Origin: Bugula neritina
Taxonomy: Eukaryota; Bryozoa; Gymnolaemata; Cheilostomatida; Bugulidae
Direction: 5' to 3'
Assembly: GCA_964035545.1 (NCBI GenBank)
Contig: OZ037765.1
Location: 22,514,495-22,578,494, forward strand
DNA: 64,000 bases
Position numbers and translations under genes: made by a program. Below are positions 26,622 through 38,600 of the stretch, in pieces (within the stretch, counting starts at the first letter, position 1; the number at the start of each line of letters is the position of its first letter). Below the pieces are notes generated by a model. That model ran no database searches and was not told the DNA's origin. It saw nothing but the letters and a program-made list of their open reading frames with translations.

Positions 26622-27785
26622 CTAGTGTTAAAGGCAGCAGAGCTTCTCAGTCATCAAGACACACAATGCTTTTGTTAATTAATAACAGACAGCCTGCAGT
26701 ATAAACATCAGTTGAGCCGTGTAATGAGAGACAGGTTTATGATCTAGTGCTGCCAGGCTGTTGCTGACTTTCACTGCTTCACTTTAATAGCATATCACAC
26801 TACGCAGTAGGGCCAACACCACCCATGTCTTGTGTTTCTATATGTTGAATGATAAACTGGCTAAAGGTTGGCGTAATGACATGATCTCTATACTACTATA
26901 CTGTTAATATGATAACCGATAGCATTCACTGCAAGATAAAACTGATTTCAGCCAACTGCTATGGTTGTGAAGATAATATGTATGGCAAGAGAATGCATTC
27001 ACATTCTACAAAGTGATAAGCAACATTGAAGCTGTGTCATGACCGTGCAAAAATGATACCTTACAGGATACACCCCCTATTGTTACATATATCTTACTTT
27101 TTATCACTGTGATATAAGTAAGATAGCACCAACTAGCAGTTGTTGAGATAATTTGTTAAGGTGGATTGTATGAACGTAATCAGAAGTATAAACTGTATTA
27201 ACAACCAAAGTTAAAGGTCCTCCATCTTTTCATAATAAAGGCTCTCTACTACAGTTTGTATAATTATACCATGTTATTTGATCTCCTGATACTAATGATG
27301 GTAAAAATATAATGAAGAGTTTTATGTTCTGCTAACAGATGTTTGTTGTTCAGTGTAATTTATGAGTAGTTTGAATCATACACATGTTTAGTTTGGTGCT
27401 ACTATTACATAGACAGGGCAAATGCAGTGTGTAGATGCAGCTTACCAACTTAGGTGACTGATATTAAAAGAAACACCTGCTGTTAATGGTTAGATGACAG
27501 AAAGCTGAAAATGCAGAAGCTCAGTAGCATATAGCAAACACACATAATAACCACATGCCTACCAGCACAATGCTATCCCAGCATTGCTCAGTACAGTATA
27601 ATAGAATGACATCAGGCCTTTGATTTCATTGAGCTGAGCTTGTTGGTAGAGTTGACACGAAGTCACAAACACAGCAGGGAGAAAGACGAAAGCACTTGGC
27701 TGAAGCAAGTAATGGCAGAATTTACCACTGATGGTGAGTGAAAGACTTACACTGTGCAGAGAGTTGGAGTAAAACCTGCTGCAGA

Positions 27786-27866
27786 GAAGTAGAGTGTGCT
27801 AAGTAGTTGAGCCGCAGTGATCTGAACGCTGAATCGCTGGGACCAACTACTTGACATGCTTATCTT
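27786..27866 (+). ncRNA. mir-252: miR-252-like microRNA precursor hairpin
   Basis: The 5' arm at 27799-27820 begins CTAAGTAGTTGAGCCGCAG, differing at only a few positions outside the seed from the miR-252 sequence I recall. Seed TAAGTAG is the one I recall for lophotrochozoan miR-252b. The arm folds on the 3' side: AAGTAGTTG (27801-27809) pairs with CAACTACTT (27844-27852), and CAGTGAT pairs with ATCGCTG allowing one G-U. CC/GG pairs lie between, and the stem continues outward by about seven mostly paired or wobble positions. The loop is about 11 bases. Length and shape fit an animal pre-miRNA with the mature strand on the 5' arm. The family call rests on memory of the mature sequence and a hand-drawn fold. 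Confidence 0.72.
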
Positions 27867-27947
27867 TACTCGTACTACTCTATATCCCTTATATTGGTGA
27901 GTAACTATCCTCATGAACCAACATACAGAGTGGAAAAAGGTTCTTAC

Positions 27948-27969
27948 CAATACTAAGTATCATTGCCAT
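27948..27969 (-). CDS. Tentative first coding exon fragment, unidentified gene
   Basis: On the - strand, ATG GCA ATG ATA CTT AGT ATT G is followed directly by a strong donor, GTAAGAAC. It would encode MAMILSI and leave in phase 1. A possible next exon (about 27764-27791, GFTPTLCT) follows TCTCTGCAG, but joining it to the exon at 26516-26621 needs a weak donor to keep frame. The hairpin of the miR-252-like gene lies between, on the other strand. Treat as a hint only. Confidence 0.15.
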
Positions 27970-27999
27970 GGGGTCTGCTTTTACCCGAACCCGATGGAC

Positions 28000-30168
28000 A
28001 TGTTACTTGTATTTATAAAACCATAATTACGGCATTGAACATACTACATTCTACGTGGTACTCTATTCATAACATCTGCAGTGTGAGTGGCTCTGTCAAG
28101 CACCTGAAGTGTCTATTGTTTTTTGCACTATTATGCCACTGCTATTATCTCAAAACTATAATAATGATCATGTATTGTAAACTTTTCAATTGACAATTTT
28201 CTCAATGTAAAGGCTGATTTTGCTTTTAATTATATTATTTTACAGCCATACACGTTATGTAACATTTTTGCTGATTACTAGAGAGTTTTGTCACACTAAT
28301 ATATTGTTAATTATGAATGTATTGTTGCTGTTTTCACTATACACCAGTCTTAAAATGATTGTAATAATTTTTTGGTGAAATAAATTAATTTACAAGTAGC
28401 AAAATAGCTGCCCATTCATTTGTGGTTACTTTCTGCTAGCTAGTTTACAAGAATGCCTTCAGCAACTGGTCTCATTCAGAACACCTAATAGAACATTTGG
28501 TTGTAATTATGTCCTGCAGACAAGACACGGCATTAATTAGATACCTAGTGACTGTTGATTAATAGTCTAATGTTCTCTATCTAGAAGTCACAGCAGCATA
28601 TGTTTGTATTCATAGCCTTACATTAATGAGTTTCAGGACTGTGAATTCAGTACAAAATGTAGAATAATTTTAGTTGAACAAAATTACTTGGCAATGTATT
28701 AATTAGTATTGGTAGATATGGATGTTGAAAGTTTTTGGTAATGCAACTGTTTCAGGTGAGAAAATAGAACATTGTTAATGCAAGTTTTCTGTGAACATAA
28801 AGTTTATCAGATTTTTCTGATGGTTGCTTGTGTGAAGTTACGTACTCACGTGGTGCTATACTCATTATTTTTTATGAGAACCTCTGATAAAGCTTTTTTT
28901 CACGAGGGCCAAAGACTTTCTTTTGCGGAATTGTATATAAATGTTGGTATAAAAGTCAACTAAATTATTTAAAACTTGCAATTGGCAATGTGGATGATAG
29001 TGCATTCAGAATTTTTATTTCACAAAGACGTGGAAATGATATGCTCAAAAAGAGCAGGGAAGAATATTTTAACCTCTTGCTATCAACTATAAAGTATGCA
29101 AGACAAGGTTACTACAGCAAATATTAGCAGCAAGGTTCGCCATACATGAATTTATTGCAAAAAGGTTCAACGAGAGTATTTTTTGCTATAATTAAATAAT
29201 AATTGTTTGTCTTTATATGAAGATAATGCATGCACAGTTGCAACTCATGTATATTACACTTATGAAATGAAAAGCATCATAAAATAACCAGTACATTGAA
29301 ACCTTTCCATTGCACATATTTATAACACTGCGTTTCCATTACTTCGCATTATTGGATGCTCCTACGAATGAATTTGCAGTCCCAGTTTGCATGGACTTAT
29401 GTACGGTTGTAGCATCATTTGATGCCGCTGTTTCCTAACATAGAATGAAAAGTCTATTGGCATAATCGAAGGAAGCTTGAAAACGCAGTGTAATTTCCAA
29501 TTGAATATTCAACATACCAAACAAGCTTTATGGTGTTTACTGAAGTTGATTCAACCTGGAATATATACATTCTAGAAATTTCCATATGCCTATATATTCT
29601 GATGATACACTGATACTTGAAAACACTGCAGGTGTAAAAATATATTTCTCTTTGTGTTCATGTGGCATAAAGATGATAAAGCTGTTTACTGGATGCAGAT
29701 ATACAAAGTGCTACACGCATAAGAAATTCTTGAGAGAAAATATGCTGGTAAAGATGTATTCAAGCGTTTTTACACTATTCTGTAAAATATAGAGAAAGTT
29801 ACATAAATGACTCCCATATGGATAAACATTTTGCACAAAACTAGTTCTCTGGCTAATAGACAAACCAATTGGATTATACGAATACGTTTATGTGTCACCA
29901 ACCTGGCTAAGGATTAAAAGAGCTCAGCAAACAGAGAACAGCACAAACATTAAACTTCTCATCAAATAAAGTAGTGTATTACCAACATCACACTCGCATG
30001 AACTGTCTGCAAAGGAAATGGGTGGCAATCTATTTTTAGAATAGTTTTATATTTTAACCAAGTAAAACTAACAGATCAAAATAGGAACAAAGTGACTAGT
30101 ATTGTTGCCGATATCAAAGCAGTTGATGTATTGATGCTGGTACTAGTAGCTTGTACTATCAAACTCCA
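28000..30168. other. Non-coding stretch
   Basis: No exon or RNA gene could be supported. The right-hand part, just below 30169, should contain the 3' untranslated region of PUS1, but no AATAAA is found close to its stop codon on the - strand. Confidence 0.45.
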
Positions 30169-33100
30169 TCAATTACTAGCGTTGACTCTAGTACAAGTAC
30201 TAGTATCTTCCGTTATATCACTACCGCCCGCGCTACCAGCTACAGCTTCTTCACTGCTCACCATAGCTCCAACCACGCAATCTGCTTTACTTGAAGGTAG
30301 TGCGTTGACTTCAATGGACGGTTCATTTCCTTTCTCTTCCAAAGGCCGAGTGTTGTTTGCACAAGCATCGCCAACTTTTGATGGTAAAGGAGTGGCAGGA
30401 GTGTTGAGAGATGTAGGCTGAGGACCTACAGATATTGTTGTAGTCTGATGGGGTGCGGAGTTATTTGTTTTAAGTTCCTGGTCTATAATTTGTTGGTAGC
30501 TATGTAGGGGGAGGGTCTGTAGCCACTCAAACATGCTACGCTCTTCTTTCTCAGTCTTTAATATGTCTGAGTATATGTGCTCCATTTTAAACTTCTCAAT
30601 TTCTTCCTATATAAAACCAGATTATAGAAAACAGGGAAATGAGAATATTCTGATGTATTAAAAGAAAATAATCAATCCCATGGAAGTATTACATGAAGTG
30701 CATAGAATAGTCTTAGAAATGCCTGAATAGGAATGATCAGCTAAAAATAGATGTCGTTGATTACTATAAACTGAAAATATAAACAACATAACAATAACCA
30801 AAATTATCTAGTCCAACAATTTATCCAGCTAAAATTTGTCATTTTCCAGTGTTTACGTCAAAATGGGAACTTGCTTTATAAAGCATCAATGTTAAAAACA
30901 GAAATCCCCAACAATTTGCTATTCAAATTATTTCCAGGTATATAAGAGCAATACAAACCTTGTGGGCATCCCAGTCAATAGGCTCATGAACACCATCTGA
31001 GCCAAACCGCTTGTTGTAGGCATCGTAATGTAACTGTGTAATACAACAAAATTCAGCATGTCATTATATCTGCATTTAACGCACCTTTTATACATACTGT
31101 GAATACTATAAAAGATATCCATAAAGAAGTTTCTCTCAAGCCCATTCTATTCATATTATATGTAACGATGTAAATAAGTTACAGCTACATGATGACTCAT
31201 AAGCAAAAAGGACCTACCTTATCAAGCAAGAGGCCCAGCCCAGGGGCCTTTGGTATGTCTACCCTAGTTGGCCCCCAACATAACTGGAGGGTGTCTATGC
31301 TAGCGTATCCTTTAACAATGGCCATAGTTAATCCTAGACACAAAACAGAAAGCCAAAACTATAGTTGATGTTGAAAGATGCACCAAGTTAATTTTATATG
31401 CTACCCATAGCAAAACTTTATAATAAATAAGCTGCTCATACCGTAGTTGGAGAAATAAAAAACTTTTCACACAAACATTATATAGCATCAACAACTTGAT
31501 ATAATAAATAAATAAACAATATAAATAAATAAAATGAATAGCATTTGATTTAAAAAGTGAAGAGCAGCCGTGGTCTAGTGGTAAGATCACAAGGCTTGAG
31601 TATTCAGTCACAATTGCTCTTTTGCAACAATAGAAAATAAGTCCCTAGTCCGCTTAAAAGAAACCTCATCACCAGAGGTTCTCACAAGGATGTAGTAATA
31701 AACACATGTGAGTTTTATTTAAATTTATAAAGGTGAGCAAGTATTTCCTTAAATCAAACTTGAAATGCGGTGTAGAATGTTATGTATAATCAAGTGTAAG
31801 AAAGCTAGTTATATTTAGTAAGTAATAATGTGCATAATTGACTGATACAGCACAGCATATGTAACACATACCTATCATCTTCCTAATCTGGTGTAACATG
31901 AAACTCTGTCCCCTAATTGTTATAACTAGAAACTCCATACCATTTGACACGAAAGGAATTCCAGCCTAATAAATTAAAATGACAGGAAATCACAGTAACC
32001 ATAGAAGAGAGAAAATGAACAACATTATTTTTTCAGGGTGCGGATAGAATTACAAGGAAAACTTGCATTACATTAAACTAGCATAAATGTATATCAGAGG
32101 TACACAAGAGAGATAGCCGTCAATATGAACAGGCTTAGTTTTAGCAAGCACTAGTAGTGGGATGAATCTTTAGGCTTGAAAAATACAACAGTTGTATCCT
32201 ACACCAAAATCTAAACTGATGTTTATAAACCATAGCCAAAAATTGATCCCTTAATTTATAGTACTTTTTTGTTCCTTTGCAAATTTTCGTCTGTTAAGAA
32301 AAATTAAGAAAATTGAAACCAAAATGTTGAGCATGAGACTTTTGAATCGCAAAGTGAGACCCATAAATAAAATACCTACGTTCAGCAGCATCATGTGACG
32401 GTTTGAACTTTTATCTGCAAAACCTCTAAAAAATAAATTGTAAAACTTTAGATTCCATGTTCTACAGAAATTAATGCAAGATCATCATGTTAATCATTGA
32501 TCAACACACAAGAAGTATACATGGCAGCAAAAAACTATCTCTATGTTTCCAAGCTGCGTATTATGTGAATGGAGTTTTCATTAATGTCTGGAAACAGTTG
32601 CATCGAATGAAACCACAACAATAAGGTAGTGCAAACCCAAACTATCAAATCCATATATAAGAGCATTCATTTACATAATGCAAAGCAACGAAAATGCAGT
32701 ATATGGCCCAAACAACATGATAACACGACAGCTACACCATTTCATTTATATTATGTCACGTAGCAAGTTGCAACTTTCTAGAGGCCAACGAAACAGTATG
32801 TTTTATATAAAAACATCACTAGACACATCAAATTCATTTCAGACTCCAGAGCAAGATATAAATTAGAATTACAAATAAAGCTAAAAAGTTTACATTAAAT
32901 GATATTTTTAGACAAATTGCGATACAAAGAGGCACCCCATCAAGCTAGCAATGTTTACACCAAACACTAACAACTTATTACAAACAGCGGCTGTAGTGGC
33001 TGTAGTAGCTGTAGTAACTGCTGGGGGCAAAGCTATGCCATCATATAATTTTACATGTTTCAATGCTATAGAATTGCCACATTCAACTTGCACTAACCTT

Positions 33101-36100
33101 CGGGATGTGAAATTATGAAAATTATGAGTTCCTTTAAAGTGTTGCATAACATCATTTATTTTGACTAGAAGATCCTCTGCAATATGTTAATATAATATAT
33201 CAGCAAAATACATATACATGTGTAGAGCTCAACATAATCTTAGACATACAGTCAGTGCAGTATCTGGAAAATTCAACAAATGTGTCAGAAATTGTTATAA
33301 ATAAAGTCTGTGAAACGCTGGAAATTGTAGAAGTCTTATAAATGTGATAACATAAAATTAAGAAGAATGAAGGTGATAAACTTTGAGATACTGTTTAAGA
33401 TTCATAGAAGTAATAAACTTTACAGACGCAGCACTTCACATTTCAGTTATAAATTATTACGCCTAAAATAGATTGGAGCCACATATAAATCAAATAGGTA
33501 TAACAATGCAATACAACTCATGCATAAAAGCTGCATGAAGTTAATCAAATGTTCATATTATATGCTTAGAACAAAATCAGTTTGCTTATATTATTATGCC
33601 AGTAGTATGTTTTGCTCCATTATTCTTTACGAAACAAGTAATTTGTTTACCCAGCTATAGAGTACTTAATATGTGGCATAGGGAATAATACTAATATTAC
33701 AGTAATCAGTATACATATGTATGCACATTTGAAATATTTTTAAACATACCAGATATTCTGAAATCTTCCGTTGTTTGCTAAAACGAAACAAAATAATTTA
33801 GTTAAATAGATTCAAATGAAGCAACAATAAAACAGACTGAAACAATTTTGCTATAAGCCACTTCTGTAGCAGAAAACTCCTTAAAGTTTTACATTTGCCT
33901 ACATCTAAACTAAAATATAACTAATTGTTCTAATGCAAACATAAAAACTAACCAGTCAGAACTAAGTCTACTTTCAAGCTTGGTAATGCTATAAACTTAT
34001 TAATGAATAATAAGCAGCAAAAAGCAATGAAAAGGCAGTGAATATCTTGGTTGAGGGAAAATACTTAAGAACTGACTTATTCCTTTGAACTCTATAGCTA
34101 TCAACTTGGAAAATACTGAACAATTATTGATATTTTAGGAGTTGTCTTATTTCTTTAGGTGTGGGTTTACAACTCCATTGGCTGCAGCTGTGTAATTATA
34201 GGACACACGAATTTCATGTGCGGCATTCAATAATTTAACTATATATGGCTCTCATGCGGTTTTTTCCTGTTGAGCTGACAAAGAAATTATTACAAACAGA
34301 GAATATAATCAAAGAACTGATGGGAAATTTCGAAGAATTCCAAAGTACCTGGTCTACAGGAGCGAAGGCGAATGTGGGAGTTAAGTACTCATATGTTCTG
34401 TAAGAGCAGTTGTGTTGGGCATCGAAACTCTTGGTCGCTTTCTTTATAGACACGACCCGAATGTCTTCAGGGAGCTTGAGGTTAATTCTTTCTACGGCAT
34501 CATCAATATCTGTCCTCATGTAAAATGGTATAACATTACAATAGAGTAACGCAAAAATTAGTGTAATATAAGCTAGATTTTAGTATCTTCAAGTAATTAG
34601 ATATGATCAGTATATACTAAATTGCTCGTACTTTACTCCTGCAAGAAGATTAAAATTCATAAAGCATATAATGTCACACTAAATATGACGAACACCTAGG
34701 CATAAAAGGATTTTTAAAGAATATACAATTGAATTAGAAACTGATTTTAATACCAATATATTATATATACTACCTGGAAAAGGTAGCAACACCACATAGT
34801 GGAAAAATTATTATTTTTCCACTTCCTAAGAATATAGTGTGACAAAATGGTGAGCAAAATCAAATTATCAATAGGGACTACCATTATTATCAGACAATCA
34901 ATGCAATTAACAACTAAAAGTGCACTACTCCATTTTAAAATTAGACATATGAGAAAAGACAACTCCATAACTACATTCTTGAAAAATACTAAACATTGTT
35001 GGTTGATAGCGTTTTTAAATCCAGTGCTTAGATGCGTATCGAGTTTAATTTAATTGAGTATATCAACAAAAATATCCCAGAGCCTAATGTGGCTAGTAGT
35101 TGGAAATTAGTGTCCACAAATTATTGTGAGTGATAAATTTTAATAATCATAAAAAGATAGAGGCCTGTACTTCGCCAGTAAATGTTTATTGTTGTTTCAA
35201 ATACTGGGTGGAATATCAGCACATGGCTAGTACAGAGGTACTAATAAAGCTATAACTATGTGCACTAGTATACATTAAGGTGATGAGACAGAGGGCGTGG
35301 CTATCTATATTAATATGGTAATACTTATCAGGAAAGAGAAAACTTGACCAGCGGCTGAAACACCTTTGTCCGTCCTGGAAGCTCTTTGAAACCACATCTA
35401 AACGAGTAAAAAGTATAGAACTTTAAAAATAGATTTCTATCAAAACATTACCTTCAAGGCTTCATCATGTGAGCTAATAAACCAACTCGAGTAGCTGTAT
35501 AATAGCTTAAATCTAAATAAAACATGAACTAAACAACACGTAATAACCACTATAGAATTTGTATTCTGCCCTCACATGTAATAAAATATACTTTATTCAT
35601 AAAAACCCACCTTATTCATAAAAACCCACCTTATTCAAAACAACCCACCTTAATCATAACATCTCACCTTACTCAAAACAACCCACCTTATTCATAACAT
35701 CCCACCTTCCTAAAAACAACCTACCTTATTCAAAACAACCCACCTTATTCATAACATCCCACCTTACTCAAAGCAACCTACCTTATTCATAACAACCAAC
35801 CTTATTCAGAGCAACCCACCTTACTCATATCATCAACATGCTCCTTAGTAATGAGATCTGACTGATGTAACGCATTGACTAACTCCCTCTCAATAGTTTT
35901 GTATTCCTGTTTAGTTCTGTAACGGAGTACAACATATTGATGGCTTAATTACTAATAAATAAATAAATATGCCAGCATGCTGTTTTATATCTTTATAATG
36001 TATTATAAAAAACAAACAAGGAAAGAAGGTGTACAACATTGCGAATATTCAGTTGTCACTAAAAACTTTGTAGACTACAACTATATGACAAGGAATAGAT

Positions 36101-37448
36101 TTATGTTGAATGTTCAAGCTGATAAAATAAGACTGAGCTAAATAGTAAATATTTTACATGTACACAATGCCGCTAGTTTTCAATTTTTGACAAGAACAGA
36201 TTGAGTAGTAAAACAAATAGACATTGCTGCAAATTTCTTGTTTAAAATGGTTCACCATCCTACTGGTCCTTCAGCTAAAACCAGGGTTGGGGTAATTGTA
36301 ATTTGTTGTAATTAATTACATTTTTTCAAGTAATTGTATGTAATTTGTATTTGATGTATAAAAACGTAATTGTAATTAATTACATTGCTAATGTAATTAA
36401 TTGAATTTTACAATTACTTTATAATTACATAACAATTACTTAAAATTTTTAAATCTTATAAAATTCATATTTTTGCTGCCTTGCCTACTGTTTAATAAAA
36501 AGTTCAGATTATTTTAATGTGGTATTTATCACCCTATTTGTTACTGTTGAGAACAAGGAAGGTTTTCCGTTGTCAAATTTGTCCTGGCTAGTTAGACCCC
36601 AGAAGTGAGATTATATAACTTTTATTTGTTTCTGGTGAGAACAAAAGTAATTGTAATTAATTACATTTATTTCAGCTGTAATTATAATTGTAATTGCAAT
36701 TGACAAATTCTCATATAATTGTAATTGTAATTAATTGCATTTATATGTAATTGACCCCAACCCTGGCTGAAATATGCTGCACATTATTGGACTACTCTGA
36801 CATAAACATATAGAAATCTGTTAGTTTGGGGTTCAAAGCAAAATTTTGAAGTATATAATGATTTTTAATTTTTAGTTTGAGATCAAATCTCATGCAAGCA
36901 TGGTTAAAAAACTGCGTTGACTTACTGAATCTGCACACCATGGTAGCCTTTCCCGCTGTACACTGCTAGCAGTGCCACTTTCTTCCTTTTTACTCGCTTC
37001 ACTTTAACATGATCATCACCAACAGTCTACAGTCAGTGCATAAAATTGGTAACAGAAAAATTTATCAGATATCAAGCATGCAGGATAAGTCCTACAAGAT
37101 ATTTTTGATAGAAAAACATCTCTTGTTCTGATACTGCTTACCTGTTACTGGTTTGAAATCACCTGAAGGTGAAACTAGGTCATTTAAATGCAAAGTTTTC
37201 TTCAAATTGCTTTAAATTGAAGAAATTTCATATACAAATAATTAACATGGAAAGAAAAACCATAAAAGATTTAATACCTGCAAATCTGATTTCAACTTTT
37301 TTAGAGATGTTTCAGAATTTATTGTCTCTTCGGCCTGTCTTTTAGTAGCATTTTCAGCATTTAGTTTGTTCATTGCTGAAAGTGGCCAAATAGTTTTCAT
37401 TTGATCAAAACTTTTTAGTAAAGTTTTTACTGTTTTTGCCACACCCAT
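30169..37448 (-). CDS. PUS1: tRNA pseudouridine synthase 1 (TruA family), 12 exons
   Basis: Converts uridine to pseudouridine in tRNAs and some other RNAs, in nucleus and mitochondria in known homologues. Exons in order: 37278-37448, 36926-37026, 35820-35916, 35325-35397, 34349-34509, 33750-33777, 33098-33176, 32380-32425, 31872-31965, 31218-31333, 30959-31033, 30169-30606. Phases agree and give 492 residues. Recognisable blocks: [30 protein letters not shown] with catalytic Asp at 133; [103 protein letters not shown]. The order follows human PUS1 from end to end. The N-terminus is basic ([10 protein letters not shown]) and could serve mitochondrial import; an internal Met and KR-rich stretch could suit a nuclear form. 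The C-terminal 110 residues after LQTLPLHSY are a low-complexity Ser/Thr/Ala-rich tail. Exons 6 (28 nt) and 8 (46 nt) are unusually small. Confidence 0.95.
31563..31640 (+). repeat. tRNA-like fragment, possible SINE head
   Basis: In the PUS1 intron between exons 9 and 10. TGGTCTAGTGGTAAGATCAC closely resembles a tRNA A-box and D-arm (Glu/Asp type). No good B-box (GGTTCGAATC) follows and the acceptor stem does not close, so it is not a functional tRNA. A decayed tRNA-derived SINE or tRNA pseudogene fits best. Confidence 0.35.
35591..35818. repeat. 19-bp minisatellite of 12 units next to the PUS1 exon-3 donor
   Basis: Twelve units in unbroken 19-base register, consensus CCTTATTCATAACAACCCA on the + strand with a few substitutions each and no indels. 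A thirteenth partial unit (CCTTACTCATAT from 35819) runs into PUS1 exon 3, whose last base is 35820. Read on the gene's strand, units mostly carry ...AATAAGGT(G/A)GGTTG..., which matches the genuine exon end and donor AGTAAG/GTGGGTTG. Confidence 0.95.
36281..36766. mobile_element. Non-autonomous DNA transposon (MITE) with CCAGGGTTGGGG ends
   Basis: In PUS1 intron 2. The left end begins CCAGGGTTGGGGTAATTGTA and the right end finishes ATTGACCCCAACCCTGG, forming terminal inverted repeats. The flanks GCTAAAA and GCTGAAA may be a degraded target-site duplication of 7-8 bp, as in hAT-like elements. The sub-terminal regions are dense in TAATTACAATTA-type blocks on both strands. There is no transposase frame. 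Length is about 486 bp. Confidence 0.8.
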
Positions 37449-38600
37449 ATATTAAACACCAACAGCATCTGCAATAAAACATATCAACAACTCAGCAAAA
37501 CTAAATTGGTTTTCACATTACTCATGAGTAATTATTCCACATTTGTGTAACTTCAATTCGCTTAGTGCTTACAGTTACAGTTGCTACTAGCACAACAGAA
37601 TACATAGCTGTTTTTATAAGTAGGCTATAACTACAGGTCTTTTGTCTGTAAGAGAGCCGGGTGTGATACTTAATGCTGGCTGGGATACACTGTTGAACAA
37701 ATAAAGTAAAATTTACAAATAATTCCATTGTTACTTGTAATTGTGATTGCACTCCAAGTCTTAGTCTAAGTCTATGCACTCACTGATTGTGAATCATTTA
37801 TTCATTGAAATAATTATGAATATCACTTGAATATGATCATCATAATCGTAATGATAATATTGTTGATTTGCATAGCATAACACTAACTGTACACACTTAC
37901 AGTACTATACTCATAGTAAATGTGATACTGATAGTTATACTTGTACTCATAAACCCAAAGTCATACTCATACTGATACTCACTTAAAGTTAATTCATCTT
38001 TTATTCTCATCTTCATTTTGATTTTACTTTTAGTTTTTAGAATATATTATTATATTTACAACATCATATTCATATTGATATACTTATAATAAAACTGAAT
38101 ATCATTTAATCAAATTCAATATTAATATAATTATAATTATTATCATTATCAATATGAATATGAAATTTAATTACTCAATTAGACAATTTGAATTTGAATT
38201 AGAATATTATAATATTAATTATTAATATTATTAATAATAATAATAATATTTATATAATCTTAAACTTGACGTCAATCTCTATATACGCAATAAATACTCA
38301 CGAAATAGTGCTCATAATATTACTTACAATTACATTAATTATGTATTACTATTATTTGCTTACTAATATTACTGTAAATATATTTGTTTTTTATTGTAAC
38401 AGTGATGCTGATTTGTGAATGTGATTAGAGAAACAAAAAACCAACATGGTGACCTGTGAAAATCCTTGACATTTAAACGTTCTTGAAAAAACCTGGCGCA
38501 TGTGATAGTAGCGTCAATTGTCATGGTAGCAAAAAGCTTTAACCAATAAAATATCACAAACAGCGCTCCCCAGAATGCACTGCTAATTTTACGCCATTGT
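37449..38600 (-). promoter_or_regulatory. Upstream region of PUS1, possible promoter around 38,440-38,600
   Basis: Most of this is AT-rich. A patch at about 38440-38600 has higher GC content and contains CCAAT (38542, + strand) and, on the - strand, CAATGGCGTAAAA, resembling a YY1-type start-region motif. It could hold a non-coding first exon or promoter of PUS1. There is no direct evidence for a transcription start. Confidence 0.2.

Noticed and set aside
30092-30421. 109-codon frame on the + strand
   Set aside because: Antisense to the PUS1 C-terminal exon, which is supported by the family motifs preceding it.
35591-35818. CRISPR-like array of short repeats
   Set aside because: Units are contiguous 19-mers with no spacers, in an animal intron; it is a minisatellite.
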